Of a DNA stretch of 64,000 nt, positions 43,616-53,065 are shown one piece after another. Under the pieces are notes generated by a model that saw nothing but the letters and a program-made list of their open reading frames with translations, made no database searches and had not been told where the DNA came from. This DNA is from Streptomyces reniochalinae (GTDB lineage Bacteria > Actinomycetota > Actinomycetes > Streptomycetales > Streptomycetaceae), in contig NZ_QOIM01000018.1 in NCBI RefSeq assembly GCF_003323735.1, positions 124,001 to 188,000 of the forward strand. The letters run 5' to 3'. Each line of letters starts with the position of its first letter. Position 1 is the stretch's first letter. The position numbers and the translations under genes are program-made.

Positions 43616-43676
43616 CGGCCTCACGCGGCGGTTCCCGGCCTCACGCTCGCGGTTCGCGGCCTCACGCGGCGGTTTC
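43616..43676. repeat. Three 20-21 bp tandem repeats over the lysR stop codon
   Basis: CGGCCTCACGCGGCGGTTCC (43616-43635), a 21-bp variant (43636-43656) and CGGCCTCACGCGGCGGTTTC (43657-43676) follow each other directly. The last unit contains the end of the LysR gene, including its stop at 43662-43664, so the C-terminal codons and stop have been duplicated downstream. Confidence 0.6.
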
Positions 43677-44591
43677 GGTGGGCCGGCGGGCCGCTTCCGT
43701 GAGCGCCGCCAGCACCGGGCTGATCAGCGGATGGTCCTCCGCGCCCCGCCGCACGGCGGCGAAGACCCGGCGGGTGGGGGCGACGCCCTCGACCGGATGG
43801 ACCGCGACGCCCTCGCTGTTTCCCACGTCCGTGCCCAGCAGCGCGGAACGCGGCACCAGGGCGACACCCACCCCGGCGGAAGCGAGGGCGAGGACCGCGC
43901 GGAAGTCGTCGGAGAAGTGCCGCATCCGCGGCTCGAAGCCCGCGTGTTCGCAGGCGAGGACGACCACGTCGTGGCACGGATTGCCGGGAAAGGGGCCGAT
44001 CCAGGTGTCCTTGGCCAGCTCGGCCAGCGGCACCCGATCGGCCCCGGCCAGCCGGTGCCCCTCCGGCAGCACGGCGTCGAACGGCTCCGCGTACAGCGGC
44101 ACCCGGGTCAGGCGCGGATCGTCCTCGCCGGGCGCGCCCCGGTACTCGACGGCCACCGCCACGTCGGTCTCCCGGTCCAGCACCATGGGCAGGCTGGCAT
44201 CGCCCTCGGTGTCCTTGACCCGCACCCGGATGCCGGGCGCCGTGCGGCCCAGCCGGGAGAGCGCGGGGGCGACCACCAGTCCGATGCCGGTGGCGAACGA
44301 GGCCAGGTCCACCTGCCCGGCGGCGCCCGAGCCGTAGGCGGCCAGCTCGGCCTCGGCGCGCTCCAACTGGGCGAGGACCAGGTTGGTGTGGGTCAGCAGG
44401 ATCTCCCCTGCCGGGGTGAGCCGCACGCCTTTGGTGCCGCGCTCGACCAGCCGGTGTCCTGTCTCCTGTTCCAGCGCGGTCAGCTGCTGGGAGACGGCCG
44501 AGGGGGTGAGGTAGAGCGCGGCGGCAGCGGCGGTCACCGTGCGGTGGTCCGCCACCGCACGGAGGATGTGCAGCCGCCGCGCCTCGATCAC
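43662..44591 (-). CDS. LysR family regulator, last gene of the tdh-kbl unit
   Basis: A 309-residue LysR protein. The N-terminal winged helix has VTAAAAALYLTPSAVSQQL; the effector domain shows VDLASFATGIGLVVAPAL, LAKDTWIGPFPGN and LALASAGVGVALVPRSAL. The GTG start at 44591 lies 19 nt after the kbl stop, so it is probably co-transcribed with tdh and kbl and may regulate them or the sugar permease downstream. Three tandem repeats cover its 3' end. Confidence 0.82.
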   Translation of the reverse strand: MIEARRLHILRAVADHRTVTAAAAALYLTPSAVSQQLTALEQETGHRLVERGTKGVRLTPAGEILLTHTNLVLAQLERAEAELAAYGSGAAGQVDLASFATGIGLVVAPALSRLGRTAPGIRVRVKDTEGDASLPMVLDRETDVAVAVEYRGAPGEDDPRLTRVPLYAEPFDAVLPEGHRLAGADRVPLAELAKDTWIGPFPGNPCHDVVVLACEHAGFEPRMRHFSDDFRAVLALASAGVGVALVPRSALLGTDVGNSEGVAVHPVEGVAPTRRVFAAVRRGAEDHPLISPVLAALTEAARRPTETAA

Positions 44592-44610
44592 CTGACCGAT
44601 TCTCCCCCAG

Positions 44611-45804
<1,194 letters not shown>

Positions 45805-45854
45805 GGTGTCAGCTCTCCAGAGGTCGGGAGGGAACGGGGACGGTGGTCGTTCGG

Positions 45855-45879
45855 CCGCACCGGGCGGCGGCCGGTGCGG
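45855..45879 (-). terminator. Intercistronic hairpin between tdh and kbl
   Basis: CCGCACCGG at 45855-45863 and CCGGTGCGG at 45871-45879 form a perfect 9-bp stem with a 7-nt loop, just downstream of the tdh stop. It may terminate part of the transcripts or stabilise the tdh mRNA end. No T-run is seen. Confidence 0.4.
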
Positions 45880-45894
45880 GGCCGGGGCGGCGGC

Positions 45895-46923
45895 TCAGCG
45901 GGTCCAGTCCAGGACGACCTTGCCGCCGCGGCCACCGGCCGCGTCGTCGAACGCGGCGTCGAAGTCGCGGTAGCCGTACCTGCCGGTGATCACCGGGCCG
46001 AGGTCCAGGCCGCCTTCCAGCAGCACCGACATCGCGTACCAGGTCTCGAACATCTCCCGCCCGTAGATGCCCTTGAGAGTGATCATCGAGGTGACGATCC
46101 GGGCCCAGTCCACGGCGAAGTCCTCGGCGGGCAGCCCGAGCATCGCGATCTTCCCGCCGTGGGTCATGTTCGCGAGCATGTCCCGCAGCGCCGCCGGGTT
46201 CCCCGACATCTCCAGCCCGACGTCGAAGCCCTCGCGCAGCCCCAGCGCCCGCTGCCCCTCGGCGATGTCCGCGCCCGAGACGTCCAGCGCGAGCGAGGCA
46301 CCGACCTTGCGGGCCAGCTCCAGCCGCTCCTCGCTCACATCGGTGACGACGACGTTGCGGGCGCCCGCGTGCTTGGCCACCGCCACCGCCATCAGACCGA
46401 TCGGACCCGCGCCCGTGATCAGCACGTCCTCGCCGACCAGCGGGAAGGACAGCGCGGTGTGCACGGCGTTGCCGAACGGGTCGAAGATCGCCGCGATGTC
46501 GGGATCGACACGGCCGCGGTGCACCCACACGTTCTGCGAGGGCAGCGCCACGTACTCGGCGAACGCGCCGTCGCGGCCCACCCCGAGCCCCACCGTGGCG
46601 CGGCACAGGTGCCGCCGCCCCGCCAGGCAGTTGCGGCACTTGCCGCACACCAGGTGGCCCTCGCCGCTGACCCGGTCGCCCGGCTCGATGTCGGTCACGT
46701 CCCGGCCGGTCTCCACGACCACGCCCGTGAACTCGTGCCCCACCACCAGCGGAGCGGCCACCGCCTGCTGCGCCCAGCCGTCCCAGGCGCGGATGTGCAG
46801 GTCGGTGCCGCAGATGCCGGTCCGCTCCACCTTGATCAGCACATCGCCGGGCCCTGCCTGGGGCTCGGGAACATCGGCCAGCCACAGTCCGGGTTCGGCC
46901 TTCTGCTTGACCAGCGCCTTCAC
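45895..46923 (-). CDS. tdh: L-threonine 3-dehydrogenase
   Basis: A 342-residue zinc-dependent dehydrogenase that converts threonine to 2-amino-3-ketobutyrate. Motifs are [18 protein letters not shown] (catalytic zinc Cys and the Tdh-specific HI-WD), [10 protein letters not shown], structural zinc cysteines in [28 protein letters not shown] and the NAD motif [11 protein letters not shown]. The start is GTG at 46923, 7 nt after AGGAG. Length and order match bacterial Tdh, and kbl follows directly. Confidence 0.93.
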   Translation of the reverse strand: MKALVKQKAEPGLWLADVPEPQAGPGDVLIKVERTGICGTDLHIRAWDGWAQQAVAAPLVVGHEFTGVVVETGRDVTDIEPGDRVSGEGHLVCGKCRNCLAGRRHLCRATVGLGVGRDGAFAEYVALPSQNVWVHRGRVDPDIAAIFDPFGNAVHTALSFPLVGEDVLITGAGPIGLMAVAVAKHAGARNVVVTDVSEERLELARKVGASLALDVSGADIAEGQRALGLREGFDVGLEMSGNPAALRDMLANMTHGGKIAMLGLPAEDFAVDWARIVTSMITLKGIYGREMFETWYAMSVLLEGGLDLGPVITGRYGYRDFDAAFDDAAGGRGGKVVLDWTR

Positions 46924-47227
46924 GTCACGGCTCCTGTCGTCTCGCGCGCCACGGCAGGGCGAAGCCGGGCCGCGTGACGGCGGCCCGGCCCTAGGCCCTG
47001 CGAGGGAAAGGGGGCGGCGGCGAGGGTGCGCCGCCGGCACGAATCTGCCGCACGGCGGGCCGCGGGGTCCATCGAGACTTTCTTAACCGCGCCCGCAGCC
47101 TGCCTTCACACCGGCGGCCCCGCCGGACACTCCGGGGCGCCCACCGGGCACCGGGGCCCGGCCCCGCGGCGGCTGCGGTCCGCGGCCTGCGGTCGCACAC
47201 TCCGGCGTTCCGCGCTATACGTGGCAT
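46924..47227. other. Divergent promoter region between tdh and the DNA ligase
   Basis: A hairpin GGCGGCG (47013-47019) with CGCCGCC (47029-47035) lies in the tdh leader. On the ligase side, TATACG at 47216-47221 is placed so that transcription would start at about the ATG at 47228, suggesting a leaderless mRNA. No ribosome site precedes that ATG. No clear -35 box is seen for either gene. Confidence 0.4.
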
Positions 47228-48223
47228 ATGGGCGATAAACGGCTCGTCCCGCCCATCCCCCCGATGGCCGCCAGGACGGTCGACACGACGCCCCGCGCGG
47301 ACGGGCTGGCGTACGAGGCCAAGTGGGACGGCTACCGGGCGCTGGTGTACGCGCGCCCCGACGCCCCACGCCTCCAGTCGCGCCGCGGCACCGACCTGGG
47401 CCCCGGCTTCCCCGACATCCTGCGCGCCGCCGCCGCGCTGGGCGAGGAGGCCGTCCTCGACGGAGAACTGGTCGTGATCGAGGAAGGGGCGGTCAGCTTC
47501 GGCCGGCTCCAGTCGCGAGCCCAGCGCACCGGACCCGGCGCCGAGGCGGCCGCGGCCGCCCACCCGGCCCACTTCATCGCCTTCGACCTGCTCCAACTCG
47601 GCGACGAGACCACCATGGGCCGCCCCTACAGGGAGCGCCGCGCCCTGCTGGAGGAGGTCTTCACCCGCCGCGACCTCCAGCCGCCCTGGGCCCTGTGTCC
47701 CATGACCACCGACCCGGCGCGCGCGCAGGAGTGGCTCGACGCCGCGTGGGGCCGTGTCGGCATCGAGGGCATGGTCGTCAAGGGCCTCGGCCAGCCCTAC
47801 AGGCCCGGCGAGCGCGGCTGGCGCAAGCTGCGCGCCCGCGCCACGGCGGAGGCCGTCGTCGGCGCCGTCACCGGTCCTCTCGCCTCCCCGGACGTGCTCC
47901 TGCTGGGGCGTTGGGACGAGGGCGGTGAACTGCGCATGGTGGCCCAGAGCGCCCCGGTCACCACCGCGCTGCGCCGTGAACTCGGCCCCCTGCTGACCTC
48001 CGCCGGGCCCGAACACCCCTGGACCGACGCCCGGTTCCGCTCGGGATGGGGCAGCCGCGATCTCCTCGCGCACCGCTGCGTCGTTCCCGAGCACGTGGTC
48101 GAGTTCGAGGCGGACGTGGCCTTCGACGAGGGCCGCTGGCGCCATCCCGTCCAGGCCCGCAGGAGGCGCCCTGGGTTCGCACCCCAGGACGTGCCCCGGT
48201 TCCCGTCGGGCCCCGCCCAGTGA
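47228..48223 (+). CDS. ligC: ATP-dependent DNA ligase, LigC-like
   Basis: A 331-residue ligase. The adenylation motif is EAKWDGYRALVY with nucleophile Lys32; motif III is AVLDGELVVIEEG, motif IV GIEGMVVKGLG and motif V RGWRKLRARA. The C-terminal OB-fold is short, ending with an Arg-rich stretch, as in LigC rather than LigD. Actinobacterial LigC proteins act as backup repair ligases. The ATG at 47228 has a -10-like TATACG 7-12 nt upstream, so the mRNA may be leaderless. Confidence 0.87.
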   Translation: MGDKRLVPPIPPMAARTVDTTPRADGLAYEAKWDGYRALVYARPDAPRLQSRRGTDLGPGFPDILRAAAALGEEAVLDGELVVIEEGAVSFGRLQSRAQRTGPGAEAAAAAHPAHFIAFDLLQLGDETTMGRPYRERRALLEEVFTRRDLQPPWALCPMTTDPARAQEWLDAAWGRVGIEGMVVKGLGQPYRPGERGWRKLRARATAEAVVGAVTGPLASPDVLLLGRWDEGGELRMVAQSAPVTTALRRELGPLLTSAGPEHPWTDARFRSGWGSRDLLAHRCVVPEHVVEFEADVAFDEGRWRHPVQARRRRPGFAPQDVPRFPSGPAQ

Positions 48224-48472
48224 GCGGCGACCGGACGCGGCGGTGGCGCGGCGGTGACGGGAGACAGGGAGAGACAGGCGGGAGAGCAGGGGAGGGGGGC
48301 GGGGGCTCAGGTGACCTGTCCGGCCCACCACCGCGCGCAGCGGTCCTTCACCCGGTGCAGCGTGGAAGCAGCGTCCCCGACCAGTCGACAGCCGGCTCGC
48401 GCCGCCGAGGCGCGTGGAACGGCGGGAGCAGGCCGGAGCGACGAGAAGACGACAAGACGACAAGGAGTCCCC

Positions 48473-48718
48473 ATGCGTCGCCTTTCCCGCTCATCGCGTA
48501 TCGCGACCGCCATCGCCGCCCTGACGGTCACCGCACTCGTGCCCCTGTGCGGTGTCGCGCAGGCCGCCGCCCCGTCCCACGCGGCGGCGGCCCCCGCCGC
48601 CGCGGCACCCGCGCCGTCAGGCGGCGACCAGGACGGCAACGCCGCCTCCGACCAGCGGCTCGTCAAGCTCGGCAACCGCGACGGCATGCTCGGTCTGGGC
48701 GTTCTCGGTCTCCTGTGA
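48473..48718 (+). CDS. Small secreted protein, 81 aa
   Basis: The N-terminus is a standard signal peptide: basic MRRLSRSSR, hydrophobic core IATAIAALTVTALVPL, and AQA-A as the likely cleavage site near residue 30. The mature part is Ala/Pro-rich, then has a charged stretch and ends in a hydrophobic NRDGMLGLGVLGLL. AAGGAG lies 5 nt before the ATG at 48473. No family recognised. Four 13-bp tandem repeats begin right after the stop codon. Confidence 0.6.
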   Translation: MRRLSRSSRIATAIAALTVTALVPLCGVAQAAAPSHAAAAPAAAAPAPSGGDQDGNAASDQRLVKLGNRDGMLGLGVLGLL

Positions 48719-48720
48719 GC

Positions 48721-48772
48721 GGAGCGCGTGAGTGGAGCGCGTGAACGGAGCGCGTGAACGGAGCGCGTGCGC
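48721..48772 (+). repeat. Four 13-bp tandem repeats after the secreted-peptide gene
   Basis: GGAGCGCGTGAGT, GGAGCGCGTGAAC, GGAGCGCGTGAAC and GGAGCGCGTGCGC follow one another at 48721-48733, 48734-48746, 48747-48759 and 48760-48772, beginning 2 nt after the stop. The core GGAGCGCGTG is identical in all four. The array lies between the secreted peptide and the converging beta-lactamase gene. Confidence 0.75.
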
Positions 48773-48817
48773 CTGCCGTGGCACGAGCCCCGTTCCGCTT
48801 GTCTGCCGGCGAACGCG

Positions 48818-49774
48818 TCAGGAGAGCTTGTCGGACACGACGGAGGCGGCCTCGGCGACGAGCTTGTCGTCGTAGTCGGCGTCCTCCTTCTTCCGCTTCG
48901 ACATGACGGTCACGATCAGGGGCGCCTTCCCCGGCGGGCGGACGACGGCGATGTCGTTGCGGGTGCCGTACCTGGCGGCCCCGCTCTTGTCGCCGACGCC
49001 CCACTCCTTCGGGACTCCGGCCCTGATGAGCTCGGTGCCGGTCGGGCTCTCGTCCAGCCAGTCGTCCAACTGGGCACGCTCAGGCTTCGGGAGGGCGTCA
49101 CCGAGGGTGACGGCGCGCAGGTCCTCGGCGAAGGCGCGCGGGGTCGTGGTGTCCCGCTTGTCGCCCGGGGTGGCCTCGGTCAGCGCGGTCTCGTAGCGGT
49201 TCATCTGCGTGACGTCGTCGCCGAGGTCTTCGAGGTAGGCGTCGAGCTTCTCGGGGCCGCCCAGGTCGCGGACCAGCAGATTGTCCGCGCCGTTGTCGCT
49301 CTGGCGGACGGCTGCCTCGCACAGCTCGCGCAGGGTCAGCTGCTGGCCGACGTGTGCGCTGGTGACGGGGGAGTGGCCGACGGGCACGTCCTTGCCGACG
49401 GTGAGCGACTTGTCGCCGAGCCCCTTCAGCGAGTACTTGTCCAGAACGGCGGCGGCCGTGAACACCTTGTGCGTGGACGCGTACGCGAACCGCTCGTCCG
49501 CGTGGTAGGAGACCGCGCGTCCCGAGCCGGTGTCGAAGGCATGGACGCCGAGCCGCGCCCCGTACTGCGCTTCCAGCTTCTTGAACGCCGCGGCAGCCGC
49601 GTCGTCCCCGCCCTGTACGGAAGCGGAGGACGACGGGTCCGCGGAGGACGGTGCGGTGGTGGAGGTCGCGGCGGAGGCGGTCGTGGCGCTCTGGCCGCAC
49701 GCGGTCAGCGGCAGGACGAGCGCCAGCGCGCCGAGCGCCGCGGAGGAGGTGCGTCGGGCTGTGGTCGTTCGCAT
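48818..49774 (-). CDS. blaL: Class A beta-lactamase, lipoprotein
   Basis: A 318-residue serine beta-lactamase that hydrolyses beta-lactams outside the membrane. The signal ends in a lipobox LTAC (Cys26), followed by a Ser/Thr/Ala linker. Active-site motifs are S100-T-H-K103, SDN at 159-161, the Glu loop in YETALTEATPGD (E195) and K263-S-G (KSG in place of the common KTG). It is divergent from a LysR gene, which is followed by a BlaB-like gene, the same set as blaL-blaA-blaB of Streptomyces cacaoi. The symbol is by analogy. Confidence 0.9.
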   Translation of the reverse strand: MRTTTARRTSSAALGALALVLPLTACGQSATTASAATSTTAPSSADPSSSASVQGGDDAAAAAFKKLEAQYGARLGVHAFDTGSGRAVSYHADERFAYASTHKVFTAAAVLDKYSLKGLGDKSLTVGKDVPVGHSPVTSAHVGQQLTLRELCEAAVRQSDNGADNLLVRDLGGPEKLDAYLEDLGDDVTQMNRYETALTEATPGDKRDTTTPRAFAEDLRAVTLGDALPKPERAQLDDWLDESPTGTELIRAGVPKEWGVGDKSGAARYGTRNDIAVVRPPGKAPLIVTVMSKRKKEDADYDDKLVAEAASVVSDKLS

Positions 49775-49851
49775 GGGTGTCGATGCCTCCGGAGGGTCCG
49801 TGAGTGACGGGCCCGCCCAGCCTCACCCGGCGCCGGTCATGCCGTCCAAGA

Positions 49852-49884
49852 CGCAATCGCGCCACCCCATGCGCAATCGGCATG
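49852..49884. promoter_or_regulatory. LysR-type operator between the beta-lactamase and its regulator
   Basis: CATGCGCAATCGGCATG at 49868-49884 is a perfect CATGC/GCATG dyad with a 7-bp centre and contains T-N11-A (T49870, A49882), the classic LysR site. CGCAATCG occurs at 49852-49859 and again at 49872-49879, exactly 20 bp apart, as expected for adjoining activation and repression sites. Confidence 0.6.
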
Positions 49885-49903
49885 GCAGCGGTGGCGGCAT
49901 AGA

Positions 49904-50878
49904 GTGGCGGGCGTGGATCTGGTGGGTGCGTGCCGAGCGTTCGTGCAGGTGAGCGAGCGCGGCAGCTTTACGGCCGGGGCGGCGGCCGCGCGCATGTCGC
50001 AGTCGGTCGCCAGCCGTCGCGTCGCCGCGCTCGAACAGCATCTCGGTGAGCGGCTGTTCGAGCGCAGCGCGCGCAGGGCGCGGCTGACCCCGTTCGGACG
50101 CTCCCTGCTCCCTGCGGCCCGCCGCCTGGTGCTCGCCGCGGAGGAACTGGAGCACGAGGCGGCCACCGCCCACCAGCGGCCCGTGTCCCTGGCCGTGCCC
50201 GACACCTGCCCCACGCCGGGGCTGGCCCGCCTCGCCGCGGCCGCCCGCGGCCTGGGCATGGTCCTCGACCCGCGTACGGCGGCGCCTGCCGAGCGCCCGC
50301 ACCTGGTCCGCTCCCAGCAGGTGCGGGCAGCGCTCGTCGCGGTGCCGCCCGACCAGGCACGCTGGTCGGTACCGCTCGGCCTCGCCACGGTCGCGGAGCC
50401 CGCGGCCCGTCGCCTGTTCCTGGAGGCCCTGCGCCCCCGCCGCACCCGGCGCGGGCGGCCCCGGCGTGTGTGGGTCCAGCCCGAGGACGACGTACCGCAC
50501 GTCCGTGACCGCCTCACGCGCCTGGGCGACTGTGTGGGCCTGCTGCCCGCGCAGGTGTCCGTCGCCACGAGCCTCACCCAGGCGGCGGCCCAGGTCCTCT
50601 CGGGCGACGACCTGCTGCTGTGCTCACCCGTGCAGGCGCAGGAGTTCGCTCTGCACTGGCGGCCGCTCGGTGAACTCGACATGGAGCGCACGTACGGTCT
50701 GCTCGCCGCGGAGGAGGGCGACGCCGAACGGCTCGGCGACCGCCTCGGTGACGCTCTCGCCCACTGCCTGGGCGCGGGGGCCGAACCCGCCGAGGCGCGA
50801 GCGGCCGGCCCGCGACCGGGCGCCGACCGCACGCGGCGAGGGGGACCGTCGCACTCCCGCGGGACCCCGAGCGCGTGA
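49904..50878 (+). CDS. blaA: LysR family regulator of the beta-lactamase (BlaA-like)
   Basis: A 324-residue LysR protein. Its N-terminal winged helix has FVQVSERGSFTAGAAAARM, then SQSVASRRVAALEQHLGERL. The effector domain is Arg-rich, and the C-terminal tail of about 45 residues is disordered. The start is GTG at 49904; GTG at 49913 is possible. Its position, divergent from blaL and ahead of a BlaB-like protein, matches BlaA, the LysR activator of beta-lactamase expression in S. cacaoi. A T-N11-A site lies just upstream. Confidence 0.83.
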   Translation: MAGVDLVGACRAFVQVSERGSFTAGAAAARMSQSVASRRVAALEQHLGERLFERSARRARLTPFGRSLLPAARRLVLAAEELEHEAATAHQRPVSLAVPDTCPTPGLARLAAAARGLGMVLDPRTAAPAERPHLVRSQQVRAALVAVPPDQARWSVPLGLATVAEPAARRLFLEALRPRRTRRGRPRRVWVQPEDDVPHVRDRLTRLGDCVGLLPAQVSVATSLTQAAAQVLSGDDLLLCSPVQAQEFALHWRPLGELDMERTYGLLAAEEGDAERLGDRLGDALAHCLGAGAEPAEARAAGPRPGADRTRRGGPSHSRGTPSA

Positions 50879-50987
50879 CGGGCCGGGCAACCGACACCGA
50901 CACAGCGGCAACACATGAAGCGACAACCACCACAGCAGCAACCGACACGGCGACAACCGAGCCGAAGGACGAAGGGACGACGCGCAC

Positions 50988-51890
50988 ATGACGGCCGAGG
51001 GACTGCTCCGCACGCTGCGCCAGGATCTGCGCGACGGCGGCCTGTCCGGCTCGTTCCTCGTGCGCGATCTCCGCACCGGTGACGAGGTCGGTATCGAGCC
51101 CGACACCGAACTGCCCGTCGCCTCCCTGGTGAAGCTGCCGCTCGCGATAGCGACGCTCGAACGCGTCCGGCGCGGCGAACTGGAGGGGGACAGGGCGCTG
51201 GAGGTGAGCCCCGGGCGGATCACCCGGCCGGGGCCGACAGGGCTGACACGGTTCCGGCACCCGGCCCGGGTCGCGGTCGACGACCTGCTCTACCTGGCCA
51301 CCTCCCTCAGCGACAACACCGCAGCCGACGCGCTGTTCGGCCTCACCCCGCCGGCGCGCGTGGACGCCCTGCTGGGAGAGCTGGGGCTCACCGGCATCGC
51401 CGTCCGCCACACGATGGACGAACTGACCGACACCCCCGTCGAGCGTCTGCGCACCCAGGAGGCGCACCTGGCCCATTCGCTGGCCATCGACGCGGGCACC
51501 CTCGGGCGCGGCCACCGGCTGCCGCAGCTCGACGTCACCCGCGCCAACACCGGCACGGCCCGGGCCTTCACCGATCTCCTCCAGGCCGTGTGGACCCCCT
51601 CGGCCGTGCACCCCGAGGTGACCGCGCGCCTGCGCACGCTGATGGGGGACAACGTGATGCGCCACCGGCTCGCGCCCGACTTCAGCTCCGACTCCTCGTC
51701 CTGGTCGTCCAAGACGGCCACGCTGCTCAACCTCCGTCACGAGGTGGGGGTCGTCCAGCACGCCGACGGCGCCGTCTACGCCGTCGCGGCCCTGACGGAG
51801 TCCCGCGTCCCGGCCGCCAGCCAGCCGGGGGCCGAGGCCCTCATGGCGCAGGTGGCCCGCGAGCTGCGGGACCACCTGCGGCACGGCTGA
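50988..51890 (+). CDS. blaB: SxxK serine-hydrolase protein, BlaB-like
   Basis: A 300-residue protein of the beta-lactamase/penicillin-recognising fold without a signal peptide. It keeps S46-L-V-K49 and SDN at 108-110, but the third motif is K242-T-A in place of KTG, and no Omega-loop Glu pattern is evident. BlaB of S. cacaoi, known as a regulatory partner of BlaA without beta-lactamase activity, has this character. Being cytoplasmic, it could serve as a ligand sensor for beta-lactams or wall fragments. The start is ATG at 50988, 109 nt after the lysR stop. Confidence 0.78.
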   Translation: MTAEGLLRTLRQDLRDGGLSGSFLVRDLRTGDEVGIEPDTELPVASLVKLPLAIATLERVRRGELEGDRALEVSPGRITRPGPTGLTRFRHPARVAVDDLLYLATSLSDNTAADALFGLTPPARVDALLGELGLTGIAVRHTMDELTDTPVERLRTQEAHLAHSLAIDAGTLGRGHRLPQLDVTRANTGTARAFTDLLQAVWTPSAVHPEVTARLRTLMGDNVMRHRLAPDFSSDSSSWSSKTATLLNLRHEVGVVQHADGAVYAVAALTESRVPAASQPGAEALMAQVARELRDHLRHG

Positions 51891-51918
51891 GCCGTCGCGG
51901 ATCCGGTGGTGGCCGCGG

Positions 51919-52698
51919 TCAGCTCGCCCACCACTGGTCGTGGGCGAGCTTCCCCACCAGGGCGACGACCGTCACCAGGAGCACGCCGCGTACGAAGCCG
52001 CTGCCCCGCTTGAGCGCCATGTGCGCGCCGACGAACGCGCCGGCCATGTTGCACAGGGCCATGACGGGCGCGAGGCCCCACAGCACGGTGCCCTGCCAGG
52101 TGAACACGGCCAGCGCGCCGACGTTGGTGCAGACGTTGACGACCTTCGTAGTGGCCGAGGCGCTGACCATGTCCATGTTGAGGAGCGCCACCAGGGCGAT
52201 CACCAGGAAGGTGCCGGTGCCGGGCCCCAGCAGCCCGTCGTAGAAGCCGATGCCGACCCCCGCGACGGCGAAGGCGCTCAGCACCCGGCCCCGGGTGGCC
52301 GGTCCGCCCGAGGCGTGCCCGAAGTGGGGCCGCAGCACCACGAAGGCGGCGACCGCCAGCAGCAGCACGATGATCAGCGGACGGAGTACCGCGCTGTCCA
52401 CCCCGGCGGCGAAGAACGCGCCGCCGAGCGAGGCGAGCGCCGCGACGAGGCCGAGCCGGGCCGCGAGCCGCAGGTCGAGCGGGGTCTTGCGGGCGTATGT
52501 CACCGCCGCTGCCGAGGTACCCACCACGGCGGCCGCCTTGTTGGTGCCCAGCGCCCAGGCGGGTGGGAGATGCGGAAGCGCGATCAGCAGGGCGGGCAGC
52601 TGGAGCAGCCCGCCGCCGCCGACGACGGCGTCGATCCAGCCGGCCAGGGCGGCGGCCACGCACAGCATCGCGACCGCCGTGAACGATATGTCATACAC
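51919..52698 (-). CDS. TSUP/TauE-SafE family membrane transporter
   Basis: A 259-residue membrane protein with about eight helices in two repeats. The family pattern is visible: AGWIDAVVGGGGLLQLPALL in the first half and GFYDGLLGPGTGTFLVIALV in the second, with GTNKAAAVVGT between. TSUP proteins export sulfite, sulfoacetate or related organosulfur anions. The start is ATG at 52698. It converges with the blaB-like gene and is divergent from crtI. No sulfur-metabolism gene is nearby, so its substrate is unknown. Confidence 0.87.
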   Translation of the reverse strand: MYDISFTAVAMLCVAAALAGWIDAVVGGGGLLQLPALLIALPHLPPAWALGTNKAAAVVGTSAAAVTYARKTPLDLRLAARLGLVAALASLGGAFFAAGVDSAVLRPLIIVLLLAVAAFVVLRPHFGHASGGPATRGRVLSAFAVAGVGIGFYDGLLGPGTGTFLVIALVALLNMDMVSASATTKVVNVCTNVGALAVFTWQGTVLWGLAPVMALCNMAGAFVGAHMALKRGSGFVRGVLLVTVVALVGKLAHDQWWAS

Positions 52699-53065
52699 GG
52701 ATGTGAGCAGTCCTCGTCGTCAGCGCGGCGGCCGGTGCGAGCCACGGCGGCCGCTGAACGGAGTGGCTGCCCCGCGCGGCGGGCCCACCGGCCCGCCTGC
52801 TGCGGGGCCGCCCCAGCATCCCAGACGTGCCCCCCGCCCGGGCGTACGGCCGTTCGGGTAGCCCTCGGCTGCCGGGCTCCGCCCGCCGGAGCGGTCACGG
52901 CGCGGGCGCCCCGCTCACGTGGTCGACTGGCAGACGGTGCCGCACACCCCGTGTGCGACGGCGCCGCCGAACACACGAGGGAAGGGCCGCGATGCGCCGC
53001 AGCGCGACGAAGCGCCACCCGCGGGGACGAGCCGCGCGAGCGCACCGGCGGGCCGGGGCCGGGCG
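52699..53065. other. Gap between the TSUP transporter and crtI
   Basis: This 367-bp stretch is where crtE stands in many Streptomyces carotenoid clusters, but neither strand shows the DDxxD motifs of a GGPP synthase. It contains a few GC palindromes and no recognisable promoter boxes, although the crt promoter must lie here. Confidence 0.45.

Noticed and set aside
48254..48472. Longer start for the secreted peptide
   Set aside because: The extension is rich in Arg, Gln and Ser and would bury the signal peptide; AAGGAG directly precedes the ATG at 48473.
52699..53065. Possible crtE or crtE remnant before crtI
   Set aside because: No Asp-rich prenyltransferase motif in any frame; the gap is only 367 bp.
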